From Oligoflexales bacterium (lineage in GTDB: Bacteria > Bdellovibrionota_B > Oligoflexia > Oligoflexales > JALZUQ01): a stretch of DNA of 60,638 nucleotides. A program made the translations under genes and the position numbers. The notes beneath the pieces are model-generated. The model was not told the DNA's origin. It saw only the letters and a program-made list of their open reading frames with translations, and ran no database searches. This document shows, piece after piece, positions 26,901 to 38,679 of the stretch; position 1 is the first letter of the stretch; each line of letters opens with the position of its first letter. The stretch covers positions 1-60,638 of the forward strand of contig JALZUO010000029.1 in NCBI GenBank assembly GCA_023301565.1, read 5' to 3'.

Positions 26901-28111
26901 TTATTAAGACATCTGCTGCTGGGAAAATTGAAACGATTGCCGATGGTGATACTGTTGCTAAAGATGTATCTGGTGATTCCGGTGTTGTGGTTGCAAAAGG
27001 CGACTCTTTAGACGCGAAAAAACTTGAAGATATGGACTACGCTCTTTGGGAGAACCTGTCTCTAGCAAACGCTGAGAACAATAGGTTGCTTAGAAAGTGT
27101 TTGGATAATCTTCGTGAAAAAATCACGATGATCAAGTTTGAAACTGACGAACAGTGCAAGAAAATCAGGAAAAGTGATGAACTGCCTCCAGGCGTAATCA
27201 AGATGGTTAAGGTTTACGTTGCGATTAAACGTAAAATCCAAGTCGGTGATAAAATGGCTGGGCGTCATGGTAACAAAGGTGTTGTTTCTCAGATTCTTCC
27301 TGAAGAAGATATGCCATTTTTGCAAGATGGTCGCCCTGTAGATATTGTTCTAAACCCGCTTGGTGTCCCTTCTCGTATGAACGTTGGTCAGATTTTGGAG
27401 ACGCATTTAGGCTGGGCAGCTAGAGGCCTTGGTCTAAAGATCGACAAGATGATTGATGACAAGCGTTCACGTAAAGAGCTCGAGGGCTTGGTTTTGGAAA
27501 TCTTTGACCAAGGCGAAGTTAAAGAATTTACGCAGAAGTCTTCAGACGATGAGTTCTATTCTTTCCTTAATAAGTACAGAGAAGGTGTTCATTTTGCGAA
27601 CCCTGTATTTGATGGGGCAGATGAAAGCGATATTGAAAAATACCTACAGATTGCTGATCTTACGCCAGATGGTCAAAGCTTCATGCGTGATGGTAAAACC
27701 GGTGAGATTTTTGAAAACAAAGTCACCGTCGGTGTTATGTACATGCTTAAACTTCACCACCTTGTTGATGAGAAAATTCATGCACGTTCAACCGGTACTT
27801 ACTCGTTAGTAACGCAACAACCTCTGGGTGGTAAGGCTCAGTTTGGTGGTCAGCGGCTCGGGGAGATGGAAGTTTGGGCGATGGAAGCGTATGGAGCGGC
27901 TTATGCCCTTCAAGAATTCTTGACTGTAAAATCTGATGATGCAGTAGGGCGTACTCGAATGTATGAGTCTATCGTCAAAGGTCAGTATCAGATGTCTCCT
28001 GGTCTTCCGGAGAGCTTTAATGTTCTTGTGAAAGAGCTTCAAAGTCTTGGTCTTGATATTAATCTAATTCGAGACGGCCAAGAGTTTAATGTTGAGAGAT
28101 TCCATCATTGA
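23975..28111 (+). CDS. rpoB: DNA-directed RNA polymerase subunit beta
   Basis: A 1378-residue beta subunit. I chose ATG 23975 ([17 protein letters not shown]), with AAGGA 7 bases upstream, rather than an ATG at 23945 that would run into the hairpin. The rifampicin region reads [19 protein letters not shown], then [14 protein letters not shown]. Asp, His and Ser at the main resistance positions are wild type, with Thr in place of the E. coli Asn518. The catalytic-site segment [15 protein letters not shown] and the C-terminal clamp segments [18 protein letters not shown] are intact. rpoC follows after 62 bases. Confidence 0.99.
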   Translation: MSSLSSTFIRPRKLFSKIEPSIEVPYLIEVQKNSYAEFLQMDTAPDQRKNQGLEAVFRSIFPVHESSGVASIEYVSYSFEDPKYWVDECRQRGMSYAAPLKVVVRLVLWNVDKDTNVKTILDVRQQEVYFGEIPLMTENGTFIINGTERVIVSQLHRSAGVFFDHDRGKTSTTRKVLYSARISPYRGSWLDFEFDTKDILFVRIDRRRKMHASILLKSLGYTEKELLDMYYKKEHIRINEGRFEKKVNFELLRGQRAISDLVDPSSGKILVKKGRRVSGGAIRQMQQSGIEYIEVAKEELVGKFLAAEIEEKGEFEGYPINSELTEEMIDTIVEAGSKKIEILFIDNLNTDASFRNTLATDKVDTPDDAIVEIFRRHKPGEAPTVETAQNHFNSLFFNPDRYDLSEVGRMKINERLGSDIPVETRTLTKEDILEAVKVLIDLKNGIGQIDDIDHLGNRRVRAVGELLENQYRIGMIRIQRQIMDKLQVQDIENLLPADCINNKPAAAMVKEFFGSSQLSQFMDQTNPLSEVTHKRRLSALGPGGLNRERAGFDVRDVHLTHYGRICPIETPEGPNIGLISSLASYAQVNKYGFLETPYKDLSTGKTGAESVKYFNATEEHNEHVIAQASSELDKVNKGEDLIAARRRGEAEMVSANEADLMDVGASQIVSVAASLIPFLQNDDANRALMGSNMQRQAVPLLKTRAPLVGTGMEGKVARDSGAGIVTKRAGTVVSLDADRIIVRTADGGGDVTDVGADVDIYKLQKYKRSNVDTCINQKPIVVVGETVKKGDMIADGFATEVGELALGQNAVVAFMPWSGYNFEDSILLSGRLVKEDIYTSVHIQEFECISRDTKIGQEEITTDIPNVGEEALGQLDDAGIIRIGAEVRTGDLLVGKITPKGESQLTPEEKLLRAIFGEKAGDVKDTSLRVPPGVVGTVVGARVFAREGAEKDSRAIMIEEREIGELKKDENAQIQIIKTSAAGKIETIADGDTVAKDVSGDSGVVVAKGDSLDAKKLEDMDYALWENLSLANAENNRLLRKCLDNLREKITMIKFETDEQCKKIRKSDELPPGVIKMVKVYVAIKRKIQVGDKMAGRHGNKGVVSQILPEEDMPFLQDGRPVDIVLNPLGVPSRMNVGQILETHLGWAARGLGLKIDKMIDDKRSRKELEGLVLEIFDQGEVKEFTQKSSDDEFYSFLNKYREGVHFANPVFDGADESDIEKYLQIADLTPDGQSFMRDGKTGEIFENKVTVGVMYMLKLHHLVDEKIHARSTGTYSLVTQQPLGGKAQFGGQRLGEMEVWAMEAYGAAYALQEFLTVKSDDAVGRTRMYESIVKGQYQMSPGLPESFNVLVKELQSLGLDINLIRDGQEFNVERFHH

Positions 28112-28173
28112 TTCAGTGATATTGCGGAACCAAAAACTGGTTTCGCGCAACTTCGCATATAAGGAATTTGCAA

Positions 28174-31100
28174 GTGAGAGACTTTAGTAAATTTTTTGAC
28201 AAGCCAACCGACCCACTTGGTTTTAATGAGGTAAAGGTCTCTTTGGCCTCTCCAGAGAAGATTCGTAGCTGGTCTTTTGGCGAAGTAAAAAAGCCAGAAA
28301 CAATCAATTACCGTACGTTTAAACCAGAAAGAGATGGACTGTTTTGCGCCAAAATTTTTGGCCCAGTTCGTGACTTTGAGTGTATTTGCGGTAAATACAA
28401 GCGTATGAAACACCGTGGAATTGTCTGTGACAAGTGCGGCGTAGAGGTTATTCACTCTAAGGTTCGTAGAGAGCGCTTAGGGCATATCAACCTTGCAACG
28501 CCAGTGGCTCACATTTGGTTCTTGAAGTCACTTCCGTCGCGTATCGGTACGCTTTTGGATATGACCATGAAGGACGTAGAGCGAGTATTATATAACCAGG
28601 CTGTGGTTGTTCTAGATCCAGGGGACGAGGAAGTTACAAAGCTTGAACGTGGCAAGGTTCTTCTAGATGATGAATACGAAGAGCTGCTAACGAATCTAGG
28701 TGGAGCTGCCTTTAGAGTGAAGGGTGGGGCTGAAGCCTTAATGGACCTTCTTTCCACGATAGATATTGAGTTTTTGTCAGACGACATTAAGCATTTAATT
28801 GTAAATTGCACTTCCGAGACAGCTCGTAAAAAACACCTTAAGAAGCAAAAGGTTGTGGAAGCCTTTAAAAAGAGCAAAGCAAACCCAACCTGGATGTTGC
28901 TTTCAGTAGTTCCAGTCTTGCCTCCAGACTTAAGGCCCTTGGTGCCTCTAGAAGGTGGGCGGTTTGCAACTTCTGATTTAAATGATCTTTATAGAAGAGT
29001 GATCAACCGTAATAATAGGCTTCTTAAGCTTATCGAATTAAATGCGCCTGCGATCATTGTTTCTAATGAAAAGCGAATGTTGCAAGAGTCTGTGGATGCG
29101 TTGTTTGACAATGGTCGTCGTGGGAAGCCATTCCAAGGCTCTAACAAGCGGCCGTTACGTTCGCTGTCCGATATGCTTAAAGGTAAGCAAGGACGTTTCC
29201 GTCAAAACCTTCTTGGAAAGCGTGTGGATTACTCTGGTCGTAGTGTAATTGTGGTTGGCCCTGAGCTAAACCTGCATCAGTGCGGACTACCAAAAAAGAT
29301 GGCGATCGAATTATTTAAACCCTTTCTTTACAACAAGCTTGAAGAGCAAGGGATTGTGTCCACGATTAAAAGTGCGAAGAAGCTCGTCGAGAAAGAGCAC
29401 CCTGAGGTTTGGGATATTTTAGCTGATGTGACAAGAGAGCATCCGGTTATGTTGAACCGTGCACCTACTCTTCACAGGCTTGGTATTCAGGCGTTTGAAC
29501 CTGTGCTTATTGAAGGTAAAGCTATTCGCCTTCACCCTCTTGTTTGCTTTGCTTTCAACGCTGACTTTGACGGTGACCAGATGGCTGTCCACGTTCCGTT
29601 GTCCGTGGAAGCACAGATGGAAGCTCGCGTGCTGATGATGTCTTCAAATAACATCTTGAGCCCTGCATCAGGTTCGCCCGTGATCGTCCCGAGTCAAGAT
29701 ATTGTCCTTGGGTGCTATTATATCACTAAAGAAAATATTGAAGGCAAAGGCGCCGGAAAGTCCTTTGGTTCTGTAGAAGAAGTAAGAGCTGCATATGATC
29801 ACGAAAGTGTAGACCTGCAGGCTCCAATTACAGTTAGAATCCACGGGAAAAAGACAAAAACTACCGTTGGTAGGGTTCTTCTTTATGAAATTCTTCCGGA
29901 TGCGGTTCCATACGAGAACATTAACCGAACTCTCGGTAAAAAACAGTTGAGCTCGCTTGTGATGGAAACATTCCGTTACAGTGGCCCTAAAGCTACGGTA
30001 CTAGTTGCAGATAGGCTGCGTTCGATTGGGTTTACCTACTCTACCAAGGCTGGTATTTCGATTAGTATTGGCGACATGGTTGTTCCAGCTAATAAGCAAG
30101 ATTTTTTAGATGAAGCTTATGATGAAGTTAAAAAGATTAAAGAACAGTATTCTGATGGTCTTTTGACCGAAGGTGAGCGCTACAACAAGGTTGTAGATAT
30201 TTGGGCAAAAGTGACCGACAAAATCTCTGGTGAGATGATGGCGAACATTGCTTCGCGCGAGGCAGTCGATCACGAAGGTAACAAACAGACCGTTCCAAGT
30301 GATAACTCTATTTTTATGATGGCCGATTCCGGTGCAAGGGGTTCGAATCAACAGATTCGTCAGCTAGCTGGTATGCGTGGTTTGATGGCTAAGCCTTCTG
30401 GTGAAATTATTGAAACGCCTATCACCTCTAACTTCCGGGAAGGGCTGACAGTACTTCAGTACTTTACGTCTACTCATGGTGCGCGTAAAGGTTTGGCGGA
30501 TACAGCGCTTAAGACGGCGAGCTCTGGGTATCTTACCCGGCGTCTTGTTGATGTAGCGCAAGATTGTATTGTCTCTGAACACGACTGTGAAACAAACGAA
30601 GGTATAGACATCACTGCGATCCGTGATGGTGCAAACGTAACGGAGCCTTTGTCAGAGCTTTTGATTGGCCGAGTTTCTGCTGACCAAGTAAAAGGCCCTG
30701 AAGGCAAACTACTCGTTGAGAAAGACATTATGATCGACTGGCGTAAAGCTAAGGAGATCGAAGAGGCGGGTATCGAGGTTGTTCGTGTACGTACGCCGCT
30801 TCTTTGTGGAAGTGAGCGTGGGGTATGTGTTCTTTGTTACGCGCAAGATAAGTCTACAAGTAACCTTGTGAACGTTGGTGAAGCTGTAGGGGTTATTGCT
30901 GCCCAAAGTATTGGTGAGCCCGGAACTCAGCTAACGATGCGTACATTTCACTTTGGTGGAACGGTTACACATAAAGTTGAAAACAATACGATCAACTCTG
31001 GTTTTTCAGGCACAGTTAAATTCAAGGATTTAAAAGTTGCGAAAAACAGAGACGGTGCAAACATTGTTTTGAGTAGAAGTGGCGAAGTAGACGTGATTGG

Positions 31101-32424
31101 CCCAGATAACCGTGTACTAGCGACTTATCCGATCAATTATGGCTCAATTTTATTGATTGACTCTGATGCCCAACAGATTGAAGCGGGAACGCCGCTGTGT
31201 CAGTGGGACCAGTTTGCTGTTTCGATTATCTCTGAAGTTGCCGGTAAAGCTAGCTACTCTGACATCGAAGAGGGCAAGTCAATGGAAGAAAAGGTAGATG
31301 AAACTACCTTTACAACTAGGAAAGTTATCACCGATTTCCGGACTACGGAACTTAAGCCAGGTATTGAAATTGTAGACAAAAAAGGTGAGATCCTTGCTGT
31401 CTCTGATAAGCGTAGTGCTCGTTACATGCTTCCTGCAGGAGCGCAGGTTCAGGTAGATAACGGCGCAGAGATCCAGCCAGGAGATGTGCTTGCTAAGATT
31501 CCTCGTGAGACAGCAAAGACCAAAGATATTACTGGTGGTCTTCCGCGCGTAGGCGAGCTTTTTGAAGCAAGGAAACCTAAAGACGTCGGCATCATGGTTA
31601 AGCATGATGGCGAAGTTAGCTTTGGTGCTGATACTAAAGGTAAACGTAAAGTTATTGTGCGAAGTGATGAGGGTGACGAGACAGAATACTTGATACCCAA
31701 AGGTAGCCACATTATTGTGACCGAGGGTGAGTATATTCGTAAGGGCTCATTCCTTGTTGATGGCTCGGCAAGTCCTCATGACATCCTTGCTATCATGGGT
31801 GTAAAAGAGCTTTCTAATTACCTAGTGAAAGAGATTCTTAAAGTTTATCACCTTCAAGGTGTAAAGATTTCTCGCAAGCACATTGAAGTGATTGTTCGCC
31901 AGATGATTAGGCGGGTAAAAATCACAAGCCCAGGCGATTCTTGTTTCTTAGAAGGCCAGCAAGTCGACCGGGTTGATTTAAAACATGAAAACATACGGGT
32001 AGAAGCTGATGGTGGAAACCCAGCTCTTTTCGAGCCTGTCTTGTTAGGGATTACCAAGGCTTCGCTTTCAACAGGTAGTTTTATCTCTGCTGCGTCTTTC
32101 CAAGAAACCACGAAGGTTCTAACCGAAGCTGCTATCCAGCAGAAGGTTGACCATTTGATTGGTCTTAAAGAGAACGTGATTATGGGTAAGCTTATTCCAG
32201 CTGGAACGGGAAGTCACTTGTACCAAGAACACTATGCGGTTGAATCCACTCTTTTAGAGGATGTAAAGACAGCGATAGTAAAAGACGAGGCCTTATTGGC
32301 AGAGCAGCAAGCAGAGAAAGCAGCTGCAGAAAGTGTTGAAAAAGCAGTCACAGAGACTGCGGCCGTAGATGCTCAGCCACAAGCCGAGGTGGAGACACCA
32401 ACGCAAGGTGATGTACCTACCTAA
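28174..32424 (+). CDS. rpoC: DNA-directed RNA polymerase subunit beta'
   Basis: A 1416-residue beta' subunit. GTG 28174 is preferred (AAGGAA 7 bases upstream); TTG 28168 is two codons earlier and too close to that site. It has the N-terminal zinc site (CICGKYK...CDKCGVEV), the catalytic loop [12 protein letters not shown] with three Asp that hold Mg2+, the trigger-loop segments ([16 protein letters not shown]), and the second zinc site ([14 protein letters not shown]). The last 35 or so residues are an Ala/Glu/Gln-rich acidic tail not needed for the fold. It pairs with rpoB in one transcript. Confidence 0.99.
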   Translation: MRDFSKFFDKPTDPLGFNEVKVSLASPEKIRSWSFGEVKKPETINYRTFKPERDGLFCAKIFGPVRDFECICGKYKRMKHRGIVCDKCGVEVIHSKVRRERLGHINLATPVAHIWFLKSLPSRIGTLLDMTMKDVERVLYNQAVVVLDPGDEEVTKLERGKVLLDDEYEELLTNLGGAAFRVKGGAEALMDLLSTIDIEFLSDDIKHLIVNCTSETARKKHLKKQKVVEAFKKSKANPTWMLLSVVPVLPPDLRPLVPLEGGRFATSDLNDLYRRVINRNNRLLKLIELNAPAIIVSNEKRMLQESVDALFDNGRRGKPFQGSNKRPLRSLSDMLKGKQGRFRQNLLGKRVDYSGRSVIVVGPELNLHQCGLPKKMAIELFKPFLYNKLEEQGIVSTIKSAKKLVEKEHPEVWDILADVTREHPVMLNRAPTLHRLGIQAFEPVLIEGKAIRLHPLVCFAFNADFDGDQMAVHVPLSVEAQMEARVLMMSSNNILSPASGSPVIVPSQDIVLGCYYITKENIEGKGAGKSFGSVEEVRAAYDHESVDLQAPITVRIHGKKTKTTVGRVLLYEILPDAVPYENINRTLGKKQLSSLVMETFRYSGPKATVLVADRLRSIGFTYSTKAGISISIGDMVVPANKQDFLDEAYDEVKKIKEQYSDGLLTEGERYNKVVDIWAKVTDKISGEMMANIASREAVDHEGNKQTVPSDNSIFMMADSGARGSNQQIRQLAGMRGLMAKPSGEIIETPITSNFREGLTVLQYFTSTHGARKGLADTALKTASSGYLTRRLVDVAQDCIVSEHDCETNEGIDITAIRDGANVTEPLSELLIGRVSADQVKGPEGKLLVEKDIMIDWRKAKEIEEAGIEVVRVRTPLLCGSERGVCVLCYAQDKSTSNLVNVGEAVGVIAAQSIGEPGTQLTMRTFHFGGTVTHKVENNTINSGFSGTVKFKDLKVAKNRDGANIVLSRSGEVDVIGPDNRVLATYPINYGSILLIDSDAQQIEAGTPLCQWDQFAVSIISEVAGKASYSDIEEGKSMEEKVDETTFTTRKVITDFRTTELKPGIEIVDKKGEILAVSDKRSARYMLPAGAQVQVDNGAEIQPGDVLAKIPRETAKTKDITGGLPRVGELFEARKPKDVGIMVKHDGEVSFGADTKGKRKVIVRSDEGDETEYLIPKGSHIIVTEGEYIRKGSFLVDGSASPHDILAIMGVKELSNYLVKEILKVYHLQGVKISRKHIEVIVRQMIRRVKITSPGDSCFLEGQQVDRVDLKHENIRVEADGGNPALFEPVLLGITKASLSTGSFISAASFQETTKVLTEAAIQQKVDHLIGLKENVIMGKLIPAGTGSHLYQEHYAVESTLLEDVKTAIVKDEALLAEQQAEKAAAESVEKAVTETAAVDAQPQAEVETPTQGDVPT

Positions 32425-32441
32425 TATTGTTTGTGATTTTC

Positions 32442-32606
32442 TGGTCGCAGGACATGGTTTACAGTGCCCTGCATAACCCCAGAAGGCTTCTAAAAAAAGT
32501 GCAGGCTTAGAGGCGACCAAATACTGGTAAAACCCTGTGAATGAATGTATAGATTGAGGTCCTGTTAGAATCCCGTAGTACTTGATTAAAAGCGGAACGC
32601 TAACAG
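32442..32606 (+). promoter_or_regulatory. Structured leader RNA between rpoC and rpsL
   Basis: The 224-base gap holds a nested fold: outer stem TGGTCGC/GCGACCA (32442-32448 with 32513-32519), a middle stem CCTGCA/TGCAGG (32468-32473 with 32500-32505), and an inner AGAA/TTCT hairpin followed by seven A. A separate stem CTGTTAG/CTAACAG (32562-32568 with 32600-32606) ends 42 bases before rpsL. It may be a ribosomal-protein-binding leader or an RNA processing region. It is not a U-tract terminator. No known leader motif was recognised. Confidence 0.5.
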
Positions 32607-32648
32607 ACGCTAGAGAATATAAAAATCTCAGAAAGAAAGAGAACCTAG

Positions 32649-33029
32649 ATGCCAACCATCAACCAAATCGTGCGAAAAAGCCGAAAGAAACAGGCACAGA
32701 AGTCGGGTAGCCCAGCGCTAGCCAGCTGCCCATCAAAACGTGGTGTATGTGTCCGTGTGTATACGACAACCCCTAAAAAGCCGAACTCGGCCTTGCGTAA
32801 AGTAGCAAGGGTTCGTTTGTCAAATGGTATGGAAGTTAACTCCTATATCGGTGGCGAAGGACATAACCTTCAAGAGCATAGTGTGGTCTTGGTCCGAGGC
32901 GGGAGAGTAAAAGATCTTCCTGGTGTTCGCTATCACACAGTGCGCGGAACACTCGATTGTGTTGGAGTTGAAGGTCGTAAACAAGGCCGCAGTAAATATG
33001 GTGCAAAAAAACCTAAAACAGGTTCTTAA
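32649..33029 (+). CDS. rpsL: 30S ribosomal protein S12
   Basis: A 126-residue S12, part of the decoding centre. The core [16 protein letters not shown] and [20 protein letters not shown] carry the Lys residues (positions 43 and 88 in the usual numbering) whose change gives streptomycin resistance; both are wild type. It opens the str operon rpsL-rpsG-fusA. Only 17 bases separate it from rpsG, so the S7-binding intercistronic element of E. coli is absent here. Confidence 0.99.
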   Translation: MPTINQIVRKSRKKQAQKSGSPALASCPSKRGVCVRVYTTTPKKPNSALRKVARVRLSNGMEVNSYIGGEGHNLQEHSVVLVRGGRVKDLPGVRYHTVRGTLDCVGVEGRKQGRSKYGAKKPKTGS

Positions 33030-33046
33030 TCAAGAGGTATTGATAA

Positions 33047-33520
<474 letters not shown>

Positions 33521-33539
33521 ATTTTTTTTATTATTTTAT

Positions 33540-33580
33540 CCCTCAAAGAAGGTCCATAATTTGTGGGCACGCTTTGAGGG
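33540..33580 (+). terminator. Hairpin between rpsG and fusA
   Basis: Nine-base arms CCCTCAAAG and CTTTGAGGG, separated by 23 bases, are followed by TTTCTTGTT. The long loop and broken T run suggest partial termination, RNA processing, or a regulatory fold rather than a complete stop, since fusA lies 36 bases downstream with no obvious promoter. Confidence 0.55.
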
Positions 33581-33616
33581 TTTCTTGTTGAAAGTATCTT
33601 TAAGGGTGGCAGGCTT

Positions 33617-35695
33617 ATGGCGAAAAAAACGATTGCACTAGATAAGCTCCGAAACATCGGAATCATGGCCCATATTGATGCGGGAAAAACTACAACTACA
33701 GAACGTATTCTTTATTATACGGGTAAAATATACAGAATTGGCGAAGTCCACGAAGGCACTGCCACTATGGACTGGATGGTTCAGGAGCAAGAGCGTGGGA
33801 TCACGATCACAGCTGCTGCCACGACCTGTTTTTGGAAAGATCACACAGTACAGATTCTAGATACACCTGGGCACGTTGATTTTACGGTTGAGGTAGAGCG
33901 ATCTTTGCGTGTGCTTGATGGGGCCGTAGCTGTATTTGATGGTGTTCACGGCGTAGAGCCTCAGTCAGAGACTGTTTGGCGTCAAGCGGATAAATATTCA
34001 GTAGCACGCATTGCGTTTGTAAATAAGATGGACCGGGTTGGTGCAAGCTATGAAAACTCTATTCAAACAATAAAAGACAGGCTTCAAGCTCCTGCCGTCG
34101 CCTTTCAGATGCCTATTGGCGCAGAAGACGCTTTCACGGGAATGATCGACCTTTTGACCCAAAAAGCCTTTATTTGGAAGAGTGATAAGGGAGAAGAGTA
34201 TTTGGAAACAGATATTCCTTCAGAGCTGGCAGATGAGGCTGCAAGTCGCAGGTCTGAGCTTTTGGAGGCTATTGTCGAAACAGATGATGAGTTGATGGAT
34301 GCTTTTTTAGAGGGCAAAGAGCTAGAAATTAGCAAGTTAAAAGCAGCGGTCCGCAAAGCTGTTATTGGGCTAACCATGGTTCCTGTCTTGTGTGGCTCGG
34401 CTTTTAAAAACAAAGGAGTACAGCCACTTCTCGATGCGGTTTTAGATTACCTGCCGTCTCCTTTAGATCTTCCAGACGCCGAGGGGCTCACAGCGGATAA
34501 GCGCGAACAGGCTGTTACTGTAAAGCGTATTCCGGAAGAATCTTTTTCTGCTCTTATTTTTAAAATAGTATCTGACCCGTTTGTGGGTCAGCTAGCTTAT
34601 ATTCGGGTTTACTCGGGAACAATAAAAGTAGGCTCGTCAGTTTTTAATTCTAGAACCGGTAAAAAAGAGCGGATGCAAAAGATTTTCAGGATGGAAGCAA
34701 ATAGCCGCGAAGAAATCACGGCATGCACGGCTGGAGATATCGTTGCAGTAGCAGGTTTAAAAGAAGTAGGTACAGGCGACACGGTTTGTGACCCAAAAAA
34801 GCCAATACGCTTTGAGTCAGTTGATTTTCCGGAGGCTGTAATAGCTCAGGCCATTGAGCCTAGAAGCACCGCAGACGCGGCAAAGCTAGACAAAGCTCTA
34901 GCTAGGCTAGGTTCGGAAGATCCTTCTTTTCAAGTGTCAGACAATAAAGAAACAGGTCAAAAAATCATCCGAGGCATGGGTGAGCTTCACCTTGCCATCA
35001 TAGTCGACCGGTTAAAGCGAGAGTTTAAAGTCGAAGCAAATGTCGGATCTCCGCAGGTCTCCTACAGAGAAACCATTGAATCTGAATTGACGCACAAAGA
35101 AACTTTTGAGCGCGACACGGCAAGCGGCCAATTCGCAGAAGTGAAAATCCGTGTAGAACCTACCGGAGATAATGCTGGTACTTTAGAGTTTGTAAACAAC
35201 TGCCCGAAAGAGCAATTGCCTGAGCACTTGATCCCTGTGATTCAGCGCGGAATGCAAGAGGCTATGATGGCAGGTCCAATAGCGTCGTTTCCCATGATAG
35301 GCATTAAGGTGACTTTGGTTGGTGCAACTTATGACGAAGAGCGCTCCGATGAAATTGCGTTTAGAATAGCAGCTTCTCTGGCCTTTCGCGCAGCGACAAG
35401 AGCTAGTAAGCCAAAACTTTTAGAGCCTATCATGCGGGTAGAAGTCTTGGTGCCGGAAGAATATATGTCAGGGACTATATCGGACCTGAATCAGCGTAAA
35501 GCCAAGGTCAGTGGAATCGGGCTTCGAGGGCCCTTACAGGTGATTTCAGCGAATACGCCCCTGTCTCAGATGTTTGGCTACTCGACTCAGCTGCGCTCTG
35601 TTTCGCAGGGTAGAGCCACTTTTACGATGCAGTTTGATTCCTACCAAGAAGTTAACAAGGCGACTTTGGAGCGCATCACCGGTATTACATCTTAA
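33617..35695 (+). CDS. fusA: Elongation factor G
   Basis: A 692-residue translocase of the ribosome. The G domain shows [19 protein letters not shown], the switch region [18 protein letters not shown] and NKMDR. Domains II-V follow in order, with domain IV segment [12 protein letters not shown] and domain [12 protein letters not shown]. Length is typical of the canonical factor. It is the last gene of the str set here; tRNA-Val follows, not tuf or the S10 operon. Confidence 0.99.
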   Translation: MAKKTIALDKLRNIGIMAHIDAGKTTTTERILYYTGKIYRIGEVHEGTATMDWMVQEQERGITITAAATTCFWKDHTVQILDTPGHVDFTVEVERSLRVLDGAVAVFDGVHGVEPQSETVWRQADKYSVARIAFVNKMDRVGASYENSIQTIKDRLQAPAVAFQMPIGAEDAFTGMIDLLTQKAFIWKSDKGEEYLETDIPSELADEAASRRSELLEAIVETDDELMDAFLEGKELEISKLKAAVRKAVIGLTMVPVLCGSAFKNKGVQPLLDAVLDYLPSPLDLPDAEGLTADKREQAVTVKRIPEESFSALIFKIVSDPFVGQLAYIRVYSGTIKVGSSVFNSRTGKKERMQKIFRMEANSREEITACTAGDIVAVAGLKEVGTGDTVCDPKKPIRFESVDFPEAVIAQAIEPRSTADAAKLDKALARLGSEDPSFQVSDNKETGQKIIRGMGELHLAIIVDRLKREFKVEANVGSPQVSYRETIESELTHKETFERDTASGQFAEVKIRVEPTGDNAGTLEFVNNCPKEQLPEHLIPVIQRGMQEAMMAGPIASFPMIGIKVTLVGATYDEERSDEIAFRIAASLAFRAATRASKPKLLEPIMRVEVLVPEEYMSGTISDLNQRKAKVSGIGLRGPLQVISANTPLSQMFGYSTQLRSVSQGRATFTMQFDSYQEVNKATLERITGITS

Positions 35696-35757
35696 TCATT
35701 GAGGTTTCTCGGGGTGGAGTTTTTTTCAACTTCGGTATACAACTACAGTTCATTTTT

Positions 35758-35834
35758 GGGGTTATAGCTCAGTTGGTTAGAGCGCTGCGTTGACATCGTA
35801 GAGGTCACAGATTCGAATTCTGTTAACCCCACCA
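35758..35834 (+). tRNA. tRNA-Val (GAC)
   Basis: The acceptor pairs GGGGTTA with TAACCCC, the anticodon stem is CTGCG/CGTAG (one G-U pair) with loop TTGACAT (anticodon GAC at 35792-35794), and the T arm is ACAGA-TTCGAAT-TCTGT. CCA is encoded. It lies 62 bases after fusA. Confidence 0.96.
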
Positions 35835-36006
35835 TTTCTTCACATATACAAACAATAAATTCTATGCAGCTTAAAACACAGCTGTCAGGCGAGTATCTGC
35901 CTTGTGCGCGCCCAACCACCTATAAATATGGAAGTAAATATAGTTTGTTGAACCAACCTCCAAATGACTCCGATGCCTTTATTGGCTTAGGGGGAATTGG
36001 TGTGAG

Positions 36007-36579
36007 ATGGCGAAAATGAAAATAGGAAAAGGAAAGTATCGGATTGATCCAGTTACTTACTTTAAAAAATGCTCGCTGGTTTTAACAAGGCCAAAGTGGT
36101 TTTACGAAACGTTCTTTCCCAAAATACCAGTGGAAGTTACCTATACGATCATGGGTTTGATGGTGTTGGTAGGTGCAAGCATTAATTATGTTCACTCAGT
36201 TTTTACTGGTGGTGGAATCCTCTCTTTTTTACCTATTTTGTTGCATGCCGGATTTTTTACGGTTGTTGGTGCGTGCCTGTCCTTCGCGTTTTACTTTTTA
36301 ACATCTCTATTTTTAAACCCAATTGATAAAGAGCCAAAAGCGCTGTGGAAGCTAGCTTGCTTTAGCATGTCTTTAAATGGCTTAGCTGTGAGCATAACTG
36401 TTGGTGGCTGGTACGGTGTTTTGATTTCAATAGTGCTTTTTGCTTTGTTGGTGTGGTTTTACGCACAAACGATGCTCTACTTTTTTAGAGCTCCAAATTG
36501 GCTTGTTTACCTTTATCTAGCCTTTACAGGGCTTGCGATGCTCAGCATGGTCGTTACTTTTTTCACGCTTGTTACGTGA
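36007..36579 (+). CDS. YIP1-like integral membrane protein
   Basis: A 190-residue protein with a basic N-terminus, a segment typical of YIP1-family proteins (VLTRPKWFYETFFPKIP, about residues 26-42), and five hydrophobic spans (about 48-64, 72-100, 115-135, 138-155 and 165-188). Bacterial YIP1 proteins are of unknown function. It stands alone, after tRNA-Val and before a hairpin terminator. The assignment rests on the RPxxFY motif followed by a run of five spans. Confidence 0.65.
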   Translation: MAKMKIGKGKYRIDPVTYFKKCSLVLTRPKWFYETFFPKIPVEVTYTIMGLMVLVGASINYVHSVFTGGGILSFLPILLHAGFFTVVGACLSFAFYFLTSLFLNPIDKEPKALWKLACFSMSLNGLAVSITVGGWYGVLISIVLFALLVWFYAQTMLYFFRAPNWLVYLYLAFTGLAMLSMVVTFFTLVT

Positions 36580-36646
36580 GATAGTTCAAGCGAAACCGCC
36601 TACGACGAGCCTATAAAGCAGGTGCAGCAGGCTCCAGAACAGGTAA

Positions 36647-36674
36647 AAAAGCTGGGTATTAACCGCCAGCTTTT
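36647..36674 (+). terminator. Hairpin terminator after the YIP1-like gene
   Basis: AAAAGCTGG (36647-36655) pairs with CCAGCTTTT (36666-36674) around a 10-base loop. The A run on one side and T run on the other allow function in both directions. It is 68 bases after the stop codon, in a 245-base gap that otherwise shows nothing clear. Confidence 0.7.
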
Positions 36675-36824
36675 CAGCGTAGCACCCCTAGTGCGACCCA
36701 AAAAATCATTTAATTACAGACGTTTATGGATCTTCCGTATCTGCTTCTTAAGACCTTTATAAAAATTGTCGATCAAGAGGGTAGGCTAAATTGGTACAGA
36801 TTTTCTTTTAAAAAAAGGCCCTAA

Positions 36825-38453
36825 ATGCAGCGGTACATAGCTTTGGTTTTTTTAATCTTCTTGTTTTGCCTGTCTTGTGGCGTCCAGTCATCAAGTGGTG
36901 TTAGGTCTGATTCTTCTTTGGTGTGTGGGTCTTTTAAAAGTGACCTGCTAGCACCTTCCATCTCGGGATTGTCCCTTGCCAATAGTCAAAGTGACGACTC
37001 TGAGATGAATGAGCTTTGGGATTCTATCCAGAAAGATACACATCTCCAGGTTAAGCCAGTACGAACAAAAAAAACCAAGTACGGAAGAAAATTTTATTTA
37101 GAAATCGAGTCTCCACCTCATAGAAGTACAATACCTTTTTGTAGCGATCTTTCCATTCAAGTCGTGGACCTTAAAGATAATAAAAAGAAGACGATTGGCA
37201 GTATGCCTTTGCTGAGCCCTGATTTTGCAGAGAGTTATAGTTTAATTGCTGGTTTTAAAAATGACGATGAAAAAAGTTTTAAAGATGACCTGGGTTTGCT
37301 TCTTGACGGTGTGAATCCAAAGCTAACCGGAAAAAAGATTTGCGCAAAAAAGACCGGAAAAACATACAAGCCATTTCTTCAGCTTGGGCTTGGGGCAGGG
37401 CTAAAACACTATACAGCTTGGGTAGATCAAGATAGAAATGTTTCAAGTTTAGTTGAAAATGGACTTTCCATAACAGGCACGACCTCTGCCTATGAGAATA
37501 GTTCTGGTGACAGCGAGCCTATTGAGTTCTCTATTTCCGGCATGCAAGATAATGGGTTTTTATGTAACTCTTTTGCCTTTATTCGGCCGATGGATTTAGC
37601 TGACCCAGCAGTATCTGCGGAAAATCAAAATTTTGTCTTTGAGCCAACAGACCCTCACTTTCAGGAGGCTTCAGCCTTTACTTATGTGACCTTGATGTAT
37701 GACTACCTTGTTTCAAAAGGTTTGCCGGATTGGTCAGAGCATTTGATCCAGATCGTGCCTCTAGATCAAGTAGATCGAGGGCCACAGTATTTTCCGGCGC
37801 TGACCAACGGTCAAGACGAGGTGCCTTCGATCATTTTACCAAACAGTTTTCCAGAAGCTCGTTTGGTGAACCTAGCCTTTAATTTTGATGCGGCAGGCCA
37901 CGAGACGGCTCACCACTTTATTTATCAATATATTAAAAACATTGAGGCTGATCACGTTGAGAATATAGTGCTACACGAAGCTTTGGCTGATGTCTTTACG
38001 CACGCATACACATGCGAAAACGGAATTGGAGACAACCCTTGTGATGGGTGCCTGGCTGAATACACTTGTGATCCTGGTACGGCAAGCTGCTTTGATCCAG
38101 ACCTAGGTCAGCTGCGTAATGATAAGTGTCTGCGTAGCGCTGACAACGACTGGGTTTATAGCGATAACCCCCCACCACTTATAAAAGAACCTCATCTCTT
38201 TAGCCAAATATTTTCTGGATTTTTTTGGGATCTACAAAAAGGAAGTGACCTTCAAACAATGATTGAGCTGGTTGTTGGCGCCTTAGAGTTACACCCGACA
38301 GGAGCCACAGAAAATGTATATAAGGCCTTTTTAGAAAACCTTCTTCTTGTTGACCAAGAAGAGTTTAATGGTGCTCTCAGGGTCGATCTGGAGACGTACA
38401 TTTGTGAAAGAAAACTAGAAGTGTTTGTGTCAGATGTAGTATGCAGCGAATAA
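36825..38453 (+). CDS. Secreted lipoprotein zinc metallopeptidase (gluzincin type)
   Basis: A 542-residue protein with a lipoprotein signal (hydrophobic stretch, then CLSCG; Cys near residue 19). The HExxH motif is GHETAHHF (His359, Glu360, His363), and a likely third zinc ligand Glu385 lies in LHEALADVF. The HExxH...NEAxSD-like spacing of about 22 residues is that of thermolysin-type (M4/M36) gluzincins. The first 300 residues show no domain I can name. A Cys-rich loop (CDGCLAEYTC and neighbours, about residues 405-425) follows the active site and probably forms disulfides. It is probably anchored on the cell surface or periplasmic face. The substrate is unknown. It lies next to two trypsin-like protease genes. 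Confidence 0.75.
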   Translation: MQRYIALVFLIFLFCLSCGVQSSSGVRSDSSLVCGSFKSDLLAPSISGLSLANSQSDDSEMNELWDSIQKDTHLQVKPVRTKKTKYGRKFYLEIESPPHRSTIPFCSDLSIQVVDLKDNKKKTIGSMPLLSPDFAESYSLIAGFKNDDEKSFKDDLGLLLDGVNPKLTGKKICAKKTGKTYKPFLQLGLGAGLKHYTAWVDQDRNVSSLVENGLSITGTTSAYENSSGDSEPIEFSISGMQDNGFLCNSFAFIRPMDLADPAVSAENQNFVFEPTDPHFQEASAFTYVTLMYDYLVSKGLPDWSEHLIQIVPLDQVDRGPQYFPALTNGQDEVPSIILPNSFPEARLVNLAFNFDAAGHETAHHFIYQYIKNIEADHVENIVLHEALADVFTHAYTCENGIGDNPCDGCLAEYTCDPGTASCFDPDLGQLRNDKCLRSADNDWVYSDNPPPLIKEPHLFSQIFSGFFWDLQKGSDLQTMIELVVGALELHPTGATENVYKAFLENLLLVDQEEFNGALRVDLETYICERKLEVFVSDVVCSE

Positions 38454-38505
38454 GGCCGCTCATATTGGTCTGTAAAGCCAGATGCCGCCTTAAAATAATG
38501 ACGCA

Positions 38506-38537
38506 AAGTGTCAATGCTTTTGACACTTGTATATAAT
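38506..38537 (+). promoter_or_regulatory. Inverted repeat next to a perfect -10 hexamer
   Basis: AAGTGTCAA (38506-38514) and TTGACACTT (38520-38528) form a perfect 9-bp inverted repeat with a 5-base spacer. A TATAAT hexamer at 38532-38537 follows after 3 bases. The repeat covers where the -35 box would be, the usual place for an operator or activator site. The downstream gene is the trypsin-like protease operon starting at 38680. Confidence 0.55.
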
Positions 38538-38679
38538 GTTGAATGCATGTCTCTATTTTTACTAGCGTCTATGCTTTTGTCACAATAGACCCGTTCTTGC
38601 AGTAAATACATTGTGTAGGACAATTTATAGCAGGAACTCAGGAAGAGTTTTCTTGTGCGACTAGAAAGGGGTTAGAACT

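Noticed and set aside
33030-33046. S7 autoregulatory site between rpsL and rpsG
   Set aside because: The gap is just 17 bases, too short for the E. coli-type structure.
38520-38537. TTGACA plus TATAAT read as one promoter
   Set aside because: The two hexamers are 6 bases apart, not 16-18; TTGACA here is better explained as an arm of the inverted repeat.
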